Source: an uncultured Clostridia bacterium (GTDB lineage: Bacteria > Bacillota > Clostridia > Oscillospirales > Ruminococcaceae). From it: DNA of 64,000 bases. Location: contig CAMNXF010000003.1 in NCBI GenBank assembly GCA_946567425.1, positions 124,001-188,000 on the forward strand, in the 5' to 3' direction. Each line of letters opens with the position of its first letter. Positions within the stretch are counted from its first letter, which is position 1. Under the pieces are notes generated by a model that was not told the DNA's origin, searched no databases, and worked only from the letters and a program-made list of their open reading frames with translations. Below are positions 43,830-52,131 of this stretch, piece after piece. Position numbers and translations under genes: made by a program.

Positions 43830-44429
43830 TTATTCCTTTTCTCTGATCTCCATTTCCTCTGCGCTCTGTGCGGATTCCTCCAGACGGCGCTGCTCCTTGG
43901 GTCTCAGCTTGTCGACTATCAGCTTTACCAGCAGCCATACCGGTACCGAGAACAATACCGCGCCGCCGTAGCTCGGAAGTATGACTTTCGTAAACGTTAT
44001 CATACTTTCCCCACGCTCCCATATCCAGTGCAGGAAGATCATATCCATAGCCGCCATGACTGCGGTGACGGCGGCGTTTATAATAAAATGGCTCAGAAAC
44101 GTTCCCTTGACCCAGAACCTCGCCAGAAGCGAAATAGCCGGACACGCGCACAGCAGCCACAGCGCGGAAAATCCCACCACAGTCACGCCGTTCGCGATAT
44201 CAATCATAAGTCCGCAGCACGTGCCGAAAACACCCGCCGCAAGATCGCCCTCGCGCATTGCGACAGCTGTCGCCAACGGTATTATCAAAAGCGGGCAATA
44301 TCCGCGAATAAGCGGATTTCCCATAAACAAATAGAATAAAAGCAAAACCGCCGCGTACAAAAACCAGCGCAGAAAACCGCGCAGCAGCACCTGTCGCGAG
44401 CGTGCTTTGCTTCCCGGTATTTTTTTCAT
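43830..44429 (-). CDS. mreD: Rod shape-determining protein MreD
   Basis: A 199-residue protein with five or six membrane spans (for example FLRWFLYAAVLLLFYLFMG). Sequence conservation is low, as usual for MreD, and the assignment rests on size, topology and its place between mreC and mrdA. The charged C-terminal tail (LRPKEQRRLEESAQSAEEME) is longer than average. Confidence 0.88.
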   Translation of the reverse strand: MKKIPGSKARSRQVLLRGFLRWFLYAAVLLLFYLFMGNPLIRGYCPLLIIPLATAVAMREGDLAAGVFGTCCGLMIDIANGVTVVGFSALWLLCACPAISLLARFWVKGTFLSHFIINAAVTAVMAAMDMIFLHWIWERGESMITFTKVILPSYGGAVLFSVPVWLLVKLIVDKLRPKEQRRLEESAQSAEEMEIREKE

Positions 44430-44440
44430 AAGCAGATATG

Positions 44441-45304
44441 TTATTCTCCAATTTCAAACGGTATTCCCTTGCCGCTGAAGTCCGTGATGACCGACACCAT
44501 GGTAACGCCCTTTACGTCCTCTGCGGGCTTTATCAACGCATGCTTTGACAGACCGTTCGGATCGTCGTAGACCTCCGTTACCGTACCCACCATAATATCT
44601 GCGGGGAAAAGTCCGCTCTTTCCCGACGTGAAGATAATGTCGCCCTCCTTGATATCCGCGTCCTTAAGGATATCGCTCATAAGGCACAGGCCCTTTGAGG
44701 CGGAGTCCAGACTGTTTTCAATGACGCCCGTCGTTTTTGCGCGCATGGTATACACGCCGACATTCACGTCAGGGCTGAATATCGTGGTGACACGCGCGTA
44801 ATTATCGGCTATCGAAGTAACTCTCCCGACAAGACCCACCGGCGTTATTATCGGGTCGTTAAGTGATATGCCGTTATTCTTTCCGCCGTTCAGCGTAAAG
44901 CCTCCGTAGATATCGTTCGCATTATGGGCGACCACATCGCACGGCTCAGAGAACATAAAGTCCTCGTGTTTCTCTTTAAGCTTCAGCATTTCACGCAGAC
45001 GCTCGTTTTCTTTCAGCAGCGACTCATAGTCCATTGTCTGCTTGTACATTTCGCTGAGCTTCGCGTTAAGCTCGTCGTTTTCCGTTTTGTATTTATCCGC
45101 GTTCACCAGCTTGTTGATAAAGCCCGAAACGCCGTCCGCAATGCCGTTTGCGGCAGTCACGAACGGATATGTTACCGTGCCGATTATCTGCTCGGGAGCG
45201 GTCTCCGTCCCGATAGTCACTGCAACGTAGGTCATAAGCCCGAGCAGCAGCGCGCCTATGCATATCAGTATTCTGAATTTAACGCTGTGAAAAAAATCCT
45301 TCAT
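44441..45304 (-). CDS. mreC: Rod shape-determining protein MreC
   Basis: A 287-residue protein with one N-terminal span (ILICIGALLLGLMTYVAVTI). A coiled coil around residues 70-115 (ELNAKLSEMYKQ, KENERLREMLKLKEK) is followed by a beta-rich C-terminal domain with GLVGRVTSIADNYARV and ILKDADIKEGDIIFTSG. Its ATG overlaps the stop of the preceding small gene by 4 nt. Confidence 0.93.
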   Translation of the reverse strand: MKDFFHSVKFRILICIGALLLGLMTYVAVTIGTETAPEQIIGTVTYPFVTAANGIADGVSGFINKLVNADKYKTENDELNAKLSEMYKQTMDYESLLKENERLREMLKLKEKHEDFMFSEPCDVVAHNANDIYGGFTLNGGKNNGISLNDPIITPVGLVGRVTSIADNYARVTTIFSPDVNVGVYTMRAKTTGVIENSLDSASKGLCLMSDILKDADIKEGDIIFTSGKSGLFPADIMVGTVTEVYDDPNGLSKHALIKPAEDVKGVTMVSVITDFSGKGIPFEIGE

Positions 45305-45606
45305 AGTTCACCACATTTTGTTGACAATATTCTCAAAAAGTCCGCTGCTGGCATGGTTATCCTCTTAAAATATTCGGGAATGCTGTGCTCCTCGTGAACC
45401 GCGTCTCTTATTACGATCGTTCCGCCTATCCCGTCATACATCACGTTATATTGATTGCACTCGTACTCAAAGCCGACTATATGTCCCGACTCTATAAGCC
45501 GTTTAAGGTCATCACACATTCCCTCGCATGACAGCTCGCATCCGATAAAATCGGCGAGCATCGGGTCGGTCAACAGCTCGCCGCCGCTCAAATGCTTTAC
45601 AGTCAT
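45301..45606 (-). CDS. Conserved-looking hypothetical protein between mreB and mreC
   Basis: A 101-residue soluble, acidic protein with five cysteines (GCELSCEGMCDDL near residue 22). It starts 5 nt after mreB and overlaps mreC by 4 nt, so it is surely translated with the shape operon. I do not recognise the family. The tight packing suggests a role connected with MreBCD. Confidence 0.75.
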   Translation of the reverse strand: MTVKHLSGGELLTDPMLADFIGCELSCEGMCDDLKRLIESGHIVGFEYECNQYNVMYDGIGGTIVIRDAVHEEHSIPEYFKRITMPAADFLRILSTKCGEL

Positions 45607-45611
45607 AATTA

Positions 45612-46631
45612 TCAGTAGATCATCTCGTCCTCGCTGAGAACGTCCTCGAGCTTGTCGATGTTTTCGAGAACCTTGCCCGTGCCGTCCGCAACACAGTCGA
45701 GCGGTCTCTCGGCGATCTTTACGGGCATACCGGTCTCCTCGTGAATAAGCCTGTCAAGTCCGCGCAGCAACGCTCCGCCGCCCGCGAGCATAATGCCGTT
45801 CTCGATAATATCCGCCGCAAGCTCGGGAGGGCACTTTTCGAGCGTGGTCTTGATAGCATCGATAACGTGCGACAACGGCTCGGAAATAGCCTCGCGAACC
45901 TCCTCGGAGGTTATGGTGATATTCTCAGGCAGACCGTTGAGCAGGTTTCTGCCCTTTATGTCCATTACGGGCTCGTTATCGTCCGTCTTGAACGCCGAGC
46001 CTATGCCGGTCTTTATGTTCTCGGCGGTACGTTCGCCAATTAAAAGATTGTACTTTTTCTTGATGAAATTGATTATCGCGGACTCAAACTCGTCGCCCGC
46101 AACTCTTACAGAACGTGCCGCAACAATACCGCCAAGCGAAATTATAGCGACCTCACTGGTTCCGCCGCCGATATCAACGATCATACTGCCCATAGGCTCC
46201 GCAACGGGCAGACCCGCGCCGATAGCCGCCGCCATGGGCTCCTCGATAATGGAAACGCGCTTTGCGCCCGCCTGCTGTGCCGCTTCCTTAACGGCTCTGC
46301 GCTCTACCTCGGTAACTCCCGACGGTATGCAGATAATAACGCGCGCTTTGCTTCTGCCCTTAAGCGCTTTCTTTATAAACTGCGCGAGCATTATCGACGT
46401 CATGTCGAAATCCGCGATAACGCCGTCCTTTAGCGGTCTTACGGCAACGATAGAGCCGGGAGTACGTCCGATAACGTCCTTTGCCTCCTGACCCACATAG
46501 CGCACCTGACCCGCCTTTTTATCCACCGCAACAACAGACGGTTCGCGGATTATAATTCCCTTGCCCCTCATATAAACCAACGTATTCGCCGTTCCAAGAT
46601 CGATACCGATATCCTTGTTCATTCCAAACAT
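45612..46631 (-). CDS. mreB: Rod shape-determining protein MreB
   Basis: Actin-like filament protein of 339 residues that guides lateral wall synthesis. It has [13 protein letters not shown] (phosphate 1), [18 protein letters not shown] (phosphate 2) and [15 protein letters not shown] (adenosine) motifs. It is first in the operon, with a clear promoter about 75 nt upstream. Confidence 0.96.
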   Translation of the reverse strand: MFGMNKDIGIDLGTANTLVYMRGKGIIIREPSVVAVDKKAGQVRYVGQEAKDVIGRTPGSIVAVRPLKDGVIADFDMTSIMLAQFIKKALKGRSKARVIICIPSGVTEVERRAVKEAAQQAGAKRVSIIEEPMAAAIGAGLPVAEPMGSMIVDIGGGTSEVAIISLGGIVAARSVRVAGDEFESAIINFIKKKYNLLIGERTAENIKTGIGSAFKTDDNEPVMDIKGRNLLNGLPENITITSEEVREAISEPLSHVIDAIKTTLEKCPPELAADIIENGIMLAGGGALLRGLDRLIHEETGMPVKIAERPLDCVADGTGKVLENIDKLEDVLSEDEMIY

Positions 46632-46704
46632 TGTAAACTGTCCTCCGATAAAAAATGATTAGTTATATAAAGTAAATTGCTCTACACACTATATACCAAA
46701 TTAA

Positions 46705-46733
46705 ATTATACCATTATTTTCACCAACTTTCAA
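46705..46733 (-). promoter_or_regulatory. Promoter of the mreBCD-mrdA operon
   Basis: TTGAAA (46733-46728), 17-nt spacer, TATAAT (46710-46705). The 46632-47068 gap holds this promoter, the next terminator and otherwise featureless AT-rich DNA. Confidence 0.8.
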
Positions 46734-46845
46734 TATAATATTTATCTTAATTTTTACATTTTTAGAGCTTTTTTTTTGGCATTTTAACGGAAACAGAGAA
46801 AAAACAATTATACACACAAATCAATTTGGGCGATCGAACGATTAC

Positions 46846-46876
46846 AAAAAATACCGCCCGAAAGGCGGCATTTTTT
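46846..46876 (-). terminator. Terminator after the GDSL hydrolase gene
   Basis: CCGCC-TTTCG-GGCGG hairpin embedded in an A-run/T-run (AAAAAATGCCGCC ... GGCGGTATTTTTT on the minus strand). Confidence 0.85.
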
Positions 46877-47068
46877 GGTATCGAATTTTTTGTTTATCGT
46901 TGTTTTGTTTCTTTTTATGTCTTCCTGCACTTGTGCAGCAACACATTAAGACAACAAAATCACAACTAACCCGTTGTAAACACGAAACAACATAAAAATG
47001 AAAAAACAAAAATACGCTTAAGCATACGAGCTATTGGCAAGCGCAGCGTTACCGCCATAAATTATAAT

Positions 47069-47869
47069 TTACATCATCTCCGATAAAACCTCGTAAATAC
47101 GGTTATGCCCCTCGCCGTTCGGGTGAACGTCAAGCCTGCCGATATTGGTGAATTCCGCCTCATGCCCTTTGAATTCTTCATAAATATCCGCGACGTAAAC
47201 GTTTGCGCCCGCGAGCGATCTTATTCCGCCATTCAGCTCGGTCAGCTTTTCCTCGGCGGCCTCCGATGCGGCGGCAAGCAGAACATTCCCCGCAAACGGA
47301 TCGTAGACCGTAAGAAGAAATATCCGCGCTTCCGGATTTTGTGACAGGATTTTTTCAACTATCCTGCGGATATTGCTTACGGAGCTTTCAACGTCAACTG
47401 CCTTTGCCGCCGTCAGCGCAGACTGCAAAATATTGTTGGAATATCCCGAGATACTTTCGGGTGAAATATCTCCCTCCAGCACCGACGTGAAAAAATCGGT
47501 ATCGGTCAGCGCCGCGGTTTTTATCGCTTCGAGCATCGGCTTTAAAAAATCGTTGCCGCCGATAGAAATTATAACATTATCGGCGGTTGAGACCGACCTC
47601 ACTATCGGATCGTTTTCGTCCAAGACCGCTGCAAGCAGCTCGTCCGACCGTCTTCCATCGACCGCGAAATTTTCGTAGTGGGGGCTTTCCGCTCCGAGAA
47701 GATTTCCAAAACTTTCGGGAGCACTGTAATCGTTTCCCGAAACATACTCCGGCAGTCCGTAGCCCGATGCTATGGAATCGCCGAGAACCGTAATGCTTCC
47801 GCGGTTCTCCGATATGCTCCCCGAAATTGCCGATAAAAAAATAACCGCCGTGATCAAAAGCTTTTTCAT
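47069..47869 (-). CDS. Secreted SGNH/GDSL-type hydrolase
   Basis: A 266-residue esterase-like protein with a signal peptide (MKKLLITAVIFLSAISGSIS). Block I VLGDSIASGYG (catalytic Ser), block III ISIGGNDF and block V DVHPNGEGH (Asp/His) are all present. Relatives remove acyl groups from lipids, polysaccharides or peptidoglycan outside the cell; substrate unknown. ATG 47869 has AAAGGA upstream. It is transcribed alone. Confidence 0.9.
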   Translation of the reverse strand: MKKLLITAVIFLSAISGSISENRGSITVLGDSIASGYGLPEYVSGNDYSAPESFGNLLGAESPHYENFAVDGRRSDELLAAVLDENDPIVRSVSTADNVIISIGGNDFLKPMLEAIKTAALTDTDFFTSVLEGDISPESISGYSNNILQSALTAAKAVDVESSVSNIRRIVEKILSQNPEARIFLLTVYDPFAGNVLLAAASEAAEEKLTELNGGIRSLAGANVYVADIYEEFKGHEAEFTNIGRLDVHPNGEGHNRIYEVLSEMM

Positions 47870-48020
47870 ACTGTCCGTCCTTTCACAAATAAAATATGAA
47901 TTTATTCTTGACACGTCATATTGATTTTATCCGTTATCCACACATCCGTGCGTTCTGAAAAATTATGTCATTTCTCTATAAATTCCCTTAAAAATATCGT
48001 AAATTTATAAATATTGACTA

Positions 48021-48049
48021 TTGAAATTAACAATGTATTATGGTATAAT
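48021..48049 (+). promoter_or_regulatory. Promoter of the SCP2-like gene
   Basis: TTGAAA (48021-48026), 17-nt spacer, TATAAT (48044-48049). It leaves a leader of about 105 nt. Confidence 0.8.
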
Positions 48050-48092
48050 TTTTATGGCAGTAAAATACTGCGTGGAAAATGTAAACTAATAT

Positions 48093-48135
48093 AGAGGTTA
48101 GCCGTGTTTTTTTGTGATCCGTATATCTAACCTCT
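48093..48135 (+). promoter_or_regulatory. Leader inverted repeat before the SCP2-like gene
   Basis: 9-bp arms AGAGGTTAG (48093-48101) and CTAACCTCT (48127-48135) around a 25-nt U-rich loop, ending 28 nt before the start codon. It is a possible 5'-UTR control element; it matches no class I know. Confidence 0.45.
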
Positions 48136-48162
48136 GGCTTTTGATGTAGGAGGAATACGTAT

Positions 48163-48672
48163 ATGAATAACGTAGAACTGGCAAAAAAGGTTGAGGGTTA
48201 TCTCAAGGGAAGCGCGGCGAAGGCAAAAAAGTTTGAGGATCTGGTCGCGGTTACCATTTCTCTGATCTCCGATACTAATGAGGATATGTATGTTACCGTA
48301 AGAGACGGTAAGATTCTGGTCGATCATTATGTATACGAAGATAACAACTGCGCTGTTGAAGCATCTGCGGAGATAATCGACAAGATGTTCTCCGGCGAGC
48401 TTTCGTTCGACAAGGCTCTTGCCGACGGCTCTGTTCTGGTAAAGAGCGGCGATCCCGCAAAACTCAAGGCGCTCGAGTGTCTTGTTCCCTCCAAAAAAGC
48501 GGTTTCTAAGCCTGCTGCTAAAAAGACGGATGACAAGAAAACGGCACCCGTAAAGACCGAGGAAAAGAAAACCACTCCCGCAGCAAGGGCAGAAGTTCCC
48601 AAGACCGACGAAAAGAAAGCGGCTGCTCCCGCAACAAAAGTTCCCGCTAAGAGCAAGGGCAAGAAAAGGTAA
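48163..48672 (+). CDS. SCP2-like domain protein with Lys/Ala/Pro-rich tail
   Basis: 169 residues. Residues 1-108 have an SCP-2 sterol-carrier-like pattern (VRDGKILVDHYVYEDNNCAV, then KMFSGELSFDKALADGSVLV and KSGDPAKLKALECLV). Residues 110-169 are low-complexity and strongly basic, with KPAAKKTDDKKTAP, KTEEKKTTPAA, KTDEKKAAAP units and a final KSKGKKR, resembling histone-H1-like or nucleic-acid-binding tails. There is no signal peptide. It is transcribed alone. Confidence 0.8.
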   Translation: MNNVELAKKVEGYLKGSAAKAKKFEDLVAVTISLISDTNEDMYVTVRDGKILVDHYVYEDNNCAVEASAEIIDKMFSGELSFDKALADGSVLVKSGDPAKLKALECLVPSKKAVSKPAAKKTDDKKTAPVKTEEKKTTPAARAEVPKTDEKKAAAPATKVPAKSKGKKR

Positions 48673-48724
48673 TTTTCAAGGCAGTGTAAATTCACGTTGA
48701 AAAATCAACATAATATTGCAAAAG

Positions 48725-48762
48725 AATGCGGTGTTCGGCTTTATGCCCGACACCGCATTTTA
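48725..48762 (+). terminator. Terminator after the SCP2-like gene
   Basis: AATGCGGTGTTCGG / CCCGACACCGCATT hairpin followed by TTAT. Confidence 0.85.
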
Positions 48763-48804
48763 TCTCAAACAACGCATAAATGTGTCAAATTCGACACACC
48801 GCAA

Positions 48805-48833
48805 TTGACCTTTGTGAACGCACGTGCTATAAT
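48805..48833 (+). promoter_or_regulatory. Promoter of the candidate small RNA
   Basis: TTGACC (48805-48810), 17-nt spacer, TATAAT (48828-48833), predicting a start at about 48840. Confidence 0.8.
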
Positions 48834-48839
48834 GTAAAC

Positions 48840-48989
48840 ATAAGATAAGTCACACTCCCCCGTGACTTGATCTTATTTTCTCCTGTTCGCGCGGCAGTCG
48901 GATTGTGGCGGTGGTCGTGCAGCAAAGTCATAGTGTTTTCACTTTTATATTTTCTCATTTCCGCCGCGCCTGAAACGCGGCAATTTTTT
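48840..48989 (+). ncRNA. Candidate small RNA with C-rich apical loop
   Basis: About 150 nt between a strong promoter and an intrinsic terminator, with no reading frame that has a ribosome site. It begins with a 13-14-bp hairpin (48840-48853 with 48862-48876, one bulged G) whose loop is ACTCCCCC (48854-48861). A GC-rich hairpin (GCGCGGC / GTCGTGC) follows, then a U-rich single-stranded stretch and terminator GCCGCG-CCTGAAA-CGCGGC-AATTTTTT. C-rich loops of this type in Firmicutes sRNAs pair with Shine-Dalgarno sequences. I do not match it to a named family; a diverged 6S-like RNA is less likely. Confidence 0.65.
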
Positions 48990-48991
48990 AT

Positions 48992-49019
48992 TTGACACTG
49001 GACTTTGGGAAAATATTAT
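48992..49019 (+). promoter_or_regulatory. Promoter of the DUF362 gene
   Basis: TTGACA (48992-48997), 16-nt spacer, TATTAT (49014-49019), leaving a leader of about 100 nt. Confidence 0.6.
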
Positions 49020-49128
49020 GATATAATAATATAAGCAGGCTTTAATCTCAGCAAGGACGTTATTGCTCATGCGGGACGCGCTGTGTATTCCGCGCGGGCT
49101 GCGTATTTTAAACAAGGAGGAATTTATT

Positions 49129-50127
49129 ATGAACAAACCTGTCGCGGGAACAGGCGGCGAACGCTATGTTCCCTATTCCGAGCGCACGGGCGCTGAATCT
49201 TTGGTGTACTTTACGCGCGATCTTTCGGCGGAGGGTCTGCGGAAAATCTTCGCCAAAGTAAACAAAAATATCACGGGAAAGGTAAGTGTTAAGCTGCATA
49301 CAGGTGAGCCGCACGGTCCGAATATCATACCGCGTCCGTGGGTCGAAGCGCTTATTAAAAACGACTTGCCGAACGCCAAGATCATCGAGACAAACACGTT
49401 CTACGAGGGCGGACGCTACATGACCGCCGAGCACCGTAAAACGCTGGAGATAAACGGCTGGACATTCTGTCCCGTGGACATTATTGACGAGGATGGCACG
49501 GCAGCGCTCCCCGTAAAGGGCGGAAAATGGTTCACCGAAATGGTAATGGGAAAGAATATCCTGAACTACGACTCACTGTTTGTTCTTACGCATTTCAAGG
49601 GGCACGCAATGGGCGGCTTCGGAGGCTCGGCGAAGAACATCGGCATAGGCTGCGCGGACGGCAGGATAGGAAAGGGTATGATACACCAGGTCCCCGGCTC
49701 GGACGACCCGTGGTCGGTCACCGTGGAAGAATTTATGGAGCGCATGATGGAGAGCGCAAAGGCGGTCGTCGATCATTTCGGCAAGAACATCAGCTTTGTA
49801 AACGTGCTGCGGAATATGTCGGTCTCATGCGACTGCGAGGGCGTGCGCGCGGCTCCCGTTGTTACGCCGAATATCGGTATCCTCGCGTCACTTGATATTC
49901 TGGCGGTGGATCAGGCTTCCGTTGATCTTGTCTACGCGCTCAGCGAGAATGATCGTCACGCGTTGGTTGAACGCATCGAATCCCGTCACGGACTGCGCCA
50001 GCTCACCTATATGAAAGAACTCGAAATGGGCAATGACAAATACAAGCTCATCGACCTTGACAACGACGAGCGGATGATAACCGCCGCCGACGCGGTTCAA
50101 GGCGTCGTACCGTTCAAAACCGAATAA
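49129..50127 (+). CDS. DUF362 domain-containing protein
   Basis: 332 residues. SVKLHTGEPHGPNIIPRPWV, THFKGHAMGGFGGSAKNIGI and SCDCEGVRAAPVVTPNIGIL (each at most 20 shown) match the DUF362 family, often a fusion with ferredoxin domains. This copy lacks an obvious CxxCxxC ferredoxin insert but keeps a Cys pair near residue 230. Biochemical role unknown; redox or metal binding is inferred. ATG 49129 follows AAGGAGG. Confidence 0.85.
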   Translation: MNKPVAGTGGERYVPYSERTGAESLVYFTRDLSAEGLRKIFAKVNKNITGKVSVKLHTGEPHGPNIIPRPWVEALIKNDLPNAKIIETNTFYEGGRYMTAEHRKTLEINGWTFCPVDIIDEDGTAALPVKGGKWFTEMVMGKNILNYDSLFVLTHFKGHAMGGFGGSAKNIGIGCADGRIGKGMIHQVPGSDDPWSVTVEEFMERMMESAKAVVDHFGKNISFVNVLRNMSVSCDCEGVRAAPVVTPNIGILASLDILAVDQASVDLVYALSENDRHALVERIESRHGLRQLTYMKELEMGNDKYKLIDLDNDERMITAADAVQGVVPFKTE

Positions 50128-50135
50128 TTTACAGC

Positions 50136-50161
50136 GGAGATCTTAACGGGTCTCCTTTTTT
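50136..50161 (+). terminator. Terminator after the DUF362 gene
   Basis: GGAGA / TCTCC stem with a 10-nt loop followed by TTTTTT. Confidence 0.75.
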
Positions 50162-50176
50162 CGGCGTTATACCGCC

Positions 50177-50205
50177 TTGACAAATGGCTCTAATTGCTGT
50201 ATTAT
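50177..50205 (+). promoter_or_regulatory. Promoter of the LytTR two-component operon
   Basis: Perfect TTGACA (50177-50182), 17-nt spacer, TATTAT (50200-50205). Confidence 0.82.
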
Positions 50206-50229
50206 ATTATTAGAAAGGGGGCACGTGTT

Positions 50230-50934
50230 ATGCCGCTGACAATTGCGATATGCGACGACAGTGAGGAGCAATCCGCCGAACTGCGGCGGCTGCTCGGGGA
50301 ATGGTCCGCAGACAAGCCGTTTGCGCTGATGATCGACGAGTACGCGAGCGCCGAAAACTTCCTCTTCTGCCGCCCCGACAAGCCTTGCGACCTGCTTTTG
50401 CTGGATATCGAAATGAGCCGTCTCAACGGAATGGATTTAGCGCGAAAACTCCGCGCCGAGGGCGATATGCTGCCGATAGTTTTCGTCACGGGCTACTCCG
50501 AATATATGAACGAGGGCTACGAGGTCGAGGCGCTGCACTACTTATTAAAACCCCCCGACCGCGAAAAGCTGTTCGCGGTGCTGGATAGATACGTTAAAAA
50601 GCGCGCTCCCGAAAATGAGATAATGCTCGAATGCGAAGAGGGCACGCTGCACATCTCACCCGACACGATAACCTGCTGCGAGGCAATGGGCAAAAAGTCC
50701 GCCGTGCGGCTCTCCGACGGGAAAACGCTTGAATGCTCGTCGGGAATAAGCGCGCTTTGCTCCATGCTGCCCGAGGGTTTTGCGCTGTGCCACCGCTCGT
50801 ATATCGTCAATCTCCGTTTCGTCCGCAGCATTGGCAAGTCGGAGCTTACCCTTGACGGCGGCGGGATAATTCCGGTATCGCGCCGGCTCTACAAGGAGAT
50901 AAACGAAAAATTTATCGCTTACTACACGAGGTGA
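50230..50934 (+). CDS. LytTR-family response regulator
   Basis: A 234-residue regulator. The receiver domain has CDDSEEQ, phospho-Asp in LLLDIEMSRLNG and Lys in LLKPPD. The C-terminal LytTR DNA-binding domain includes LCHRSYIVNLRFV and the LDGGGIIPVSRRLYKEIN end (AgrA/VirR type). ATG 50230 has AAAGGGGG upstream. Partner kinase at 51346. Confidence 0.93.
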   Translation: MPLTIAICDDSEEQSAELRRLLGEWSADKPFALMIDEYASAENFLFCRPDKPCDLLLLDIEMSRLNGMDLARKLRAEGDMLPIVFVTGYSEYMNEGYEVEALHYLLKPPDREKLFAVLDRYVKKRAPENEIMLECEEGTLHISPDTITCCEAMGKKSAVRLSDGKTLECSSGISALCSMLPEGFALCHRSYIVNLRFVRSIGKSELTLDGGGIIPVSRRLYKEINEKFIAYYTR

Positions 50935-50938
50935 ATGT

Positions 50939-51349
50939 ATGAAAACAGAAATTAAGACCGAGCGCGACATCGACCGTTTAATGGAGGAATATGCGGGATT
51001 TCACGACAGTTGTATCGTTTCGGCGAGTTATCGGAGTGGCGCGTACGTTGACAAAAGAGGCGGTATGGGCGACGGGAACGCGGACGAGCATACGCTCTCG
51101 CTGACACTGCACAGTAAATTGATCAAGCCGATTGAGCTGACGTTTTCGGGCGTAAGAGCGGTTCACATTCTCGGATTTCAAGAGAACTATTTTTGCAATA
51201 TCAACGAAGCGTATATTGCATTCCGAACGGACTTGCTCGGCAAAACGCGCGACGACAGGCATATCGTATGGTCAGATTGGGGAAAGCTCGACGAAAAAGA
51301 GACCTACGTTATCGCCGAAAGAATGTACTGGGAGATATTGGAAAAGTGA
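50939..51349 (+). CDS. Hypothetical protein within the two-component operon
   Basis: A 136-residue soluble protein starting MKTEIKTERDIDRLMEEYAG with FHDSCIVSASYRSG and TLSLTLHSKLIKPIELTF. It resembles small immunity-like or ligand-binding proteins with a FHDS motif, but I cannot name the family. It sits 4 nt after the regulator and its TGA overlaps the kinase GTG, so it is translationally coupled to both. Confidence 0.75.
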   Translation: MKTEIKTERDIDRLMEEYAGFHDSCIVSASYRSGAYVDKRGGMGDGNADEHTLSLTLHSKLIKPIELTFSGVRAVHILGFQENYFCNINEAYIAFRTDLLGKTRDDRHIVWSDWGKLDEKETYVIAERMYWEILEK

Positions 51350-52104
51350 AAGTTTTTGTTGTTATCGGCATTGCGCTCCTAATATGCATGGCCGGGGGTG
51401 TCGGATTTTTCGTGCTCCGCCACGTGTTATACAATATGATAGACAAGCGTATAGAGCGCTTTCAGAGCGAGCTTATCGAAAAACAGGTGCGCGAAATTCA
51501 GAATATGTACAGGCAGATACGCGGCTGGCGGCACGACTACCGCAATCATATTCAGAATATGAAAATATGGCTCGGCAAGGGCGATCTTGAAAAAATTTCG
51601 GGCTATCTCGACCAGCTTGCGGACGATCTCGACAACGTGGATACAGTTATCAAGACGGGGAACGTAATGGCTGACGCGATACTCAACAGCAAGCTCGGGG
51701 TCGCGGGAAAGCTGAATATCCGACTGAACGTCAAGGCGAACGTTCCCGAGGGTCTGCCGATGAGCGACGTCGAATTGTGCTCGGTGCTGGGGAATATGCT
51801 CGACAATGCCGTCGAAGCGTGCGCCGCGCTCCCCGAGGACGAACGCTTTATGCGCGTGTATATCGGCAAGCTGAAGGGACAGATGTACCTTTCGGTGCAG
51901 AATTCCGCGGGCAGGATACGCAAGGAAAAGGGCGCGTATCTCTCCACTAAAGAGAATTTTTCGGCAGAGCCGCTCCACGGGTACGGGCTGTTCCGCATTG
52001 ACCGCGTGGTCAAAAAATACGGCGGCTACGTCAACCGCCAAAACGAGGACGGCGTTTTCGCGACAGAGCTTATGATACCCGTCAAAAGCACTCCTGTTCA
52101 ATAA
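51346..52104 (+). CDS. Sensor histidine kinase, GHKL/AgrC-like
   Basis: About 252 residues starting at a GTG (51346) that overlaps the previous stop. It has one N-terminal span (VFVVIGIALLICMAGGVGFF), a coiled coil, the phosphoacceptor WRHDYRNHIQNMK, N-box NMLDNAVEACAALPE and a GHKL ATPase end (LHGYGLFRI). Together with the LytTR regulator it forms an Agr-type system, but no AgrD-like peptide or AgrB processing gene is visible nearby. Confidence 0.9.
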   Translation: MKVFVVIGIALLICMAGGVGFFVLRHVLYNMIDKRIERFQSELIEKQVREIQNMYRQIRGWRHDYRNHIQNMKIWLGKGDLEKISGYLDQLADDLDNVDTVIKTGNVMADAILNSKLGVAGKLNIRLNVKANVPEGLPMSDVELCSVLGNMLDNAVEACAALPEDERFMRVYIGKLKGQMYLSVQNSAGRIRKEKGAYLSTKENFSAEPLHGYGLFRIDRVVKKYGGYVNRQNEDGVFATELMIPVKSTPVQ

Positions 52105-52106
52105 TT

Positions 52107-52131
52107 AAAGGGGGCAATGCCCCCTTTGTTT
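52107..52131. terminator. Terminator between the kinase and the ABC exporter genes
   Basis: Perfect 9-bp stem AAAGGGGGC-AAT-GCCCCCTTT between converging genes, with TTTG after it on the plus strand. Confidence 0.85.

Noticed and set aside
48840-48989. 6S RNA as the identity of the small RNA
   Set aside because: 6S RNA forms one long rod with a central bubble; here there are separate hairpins with a C-rich loop, so I kept it as unclassified.
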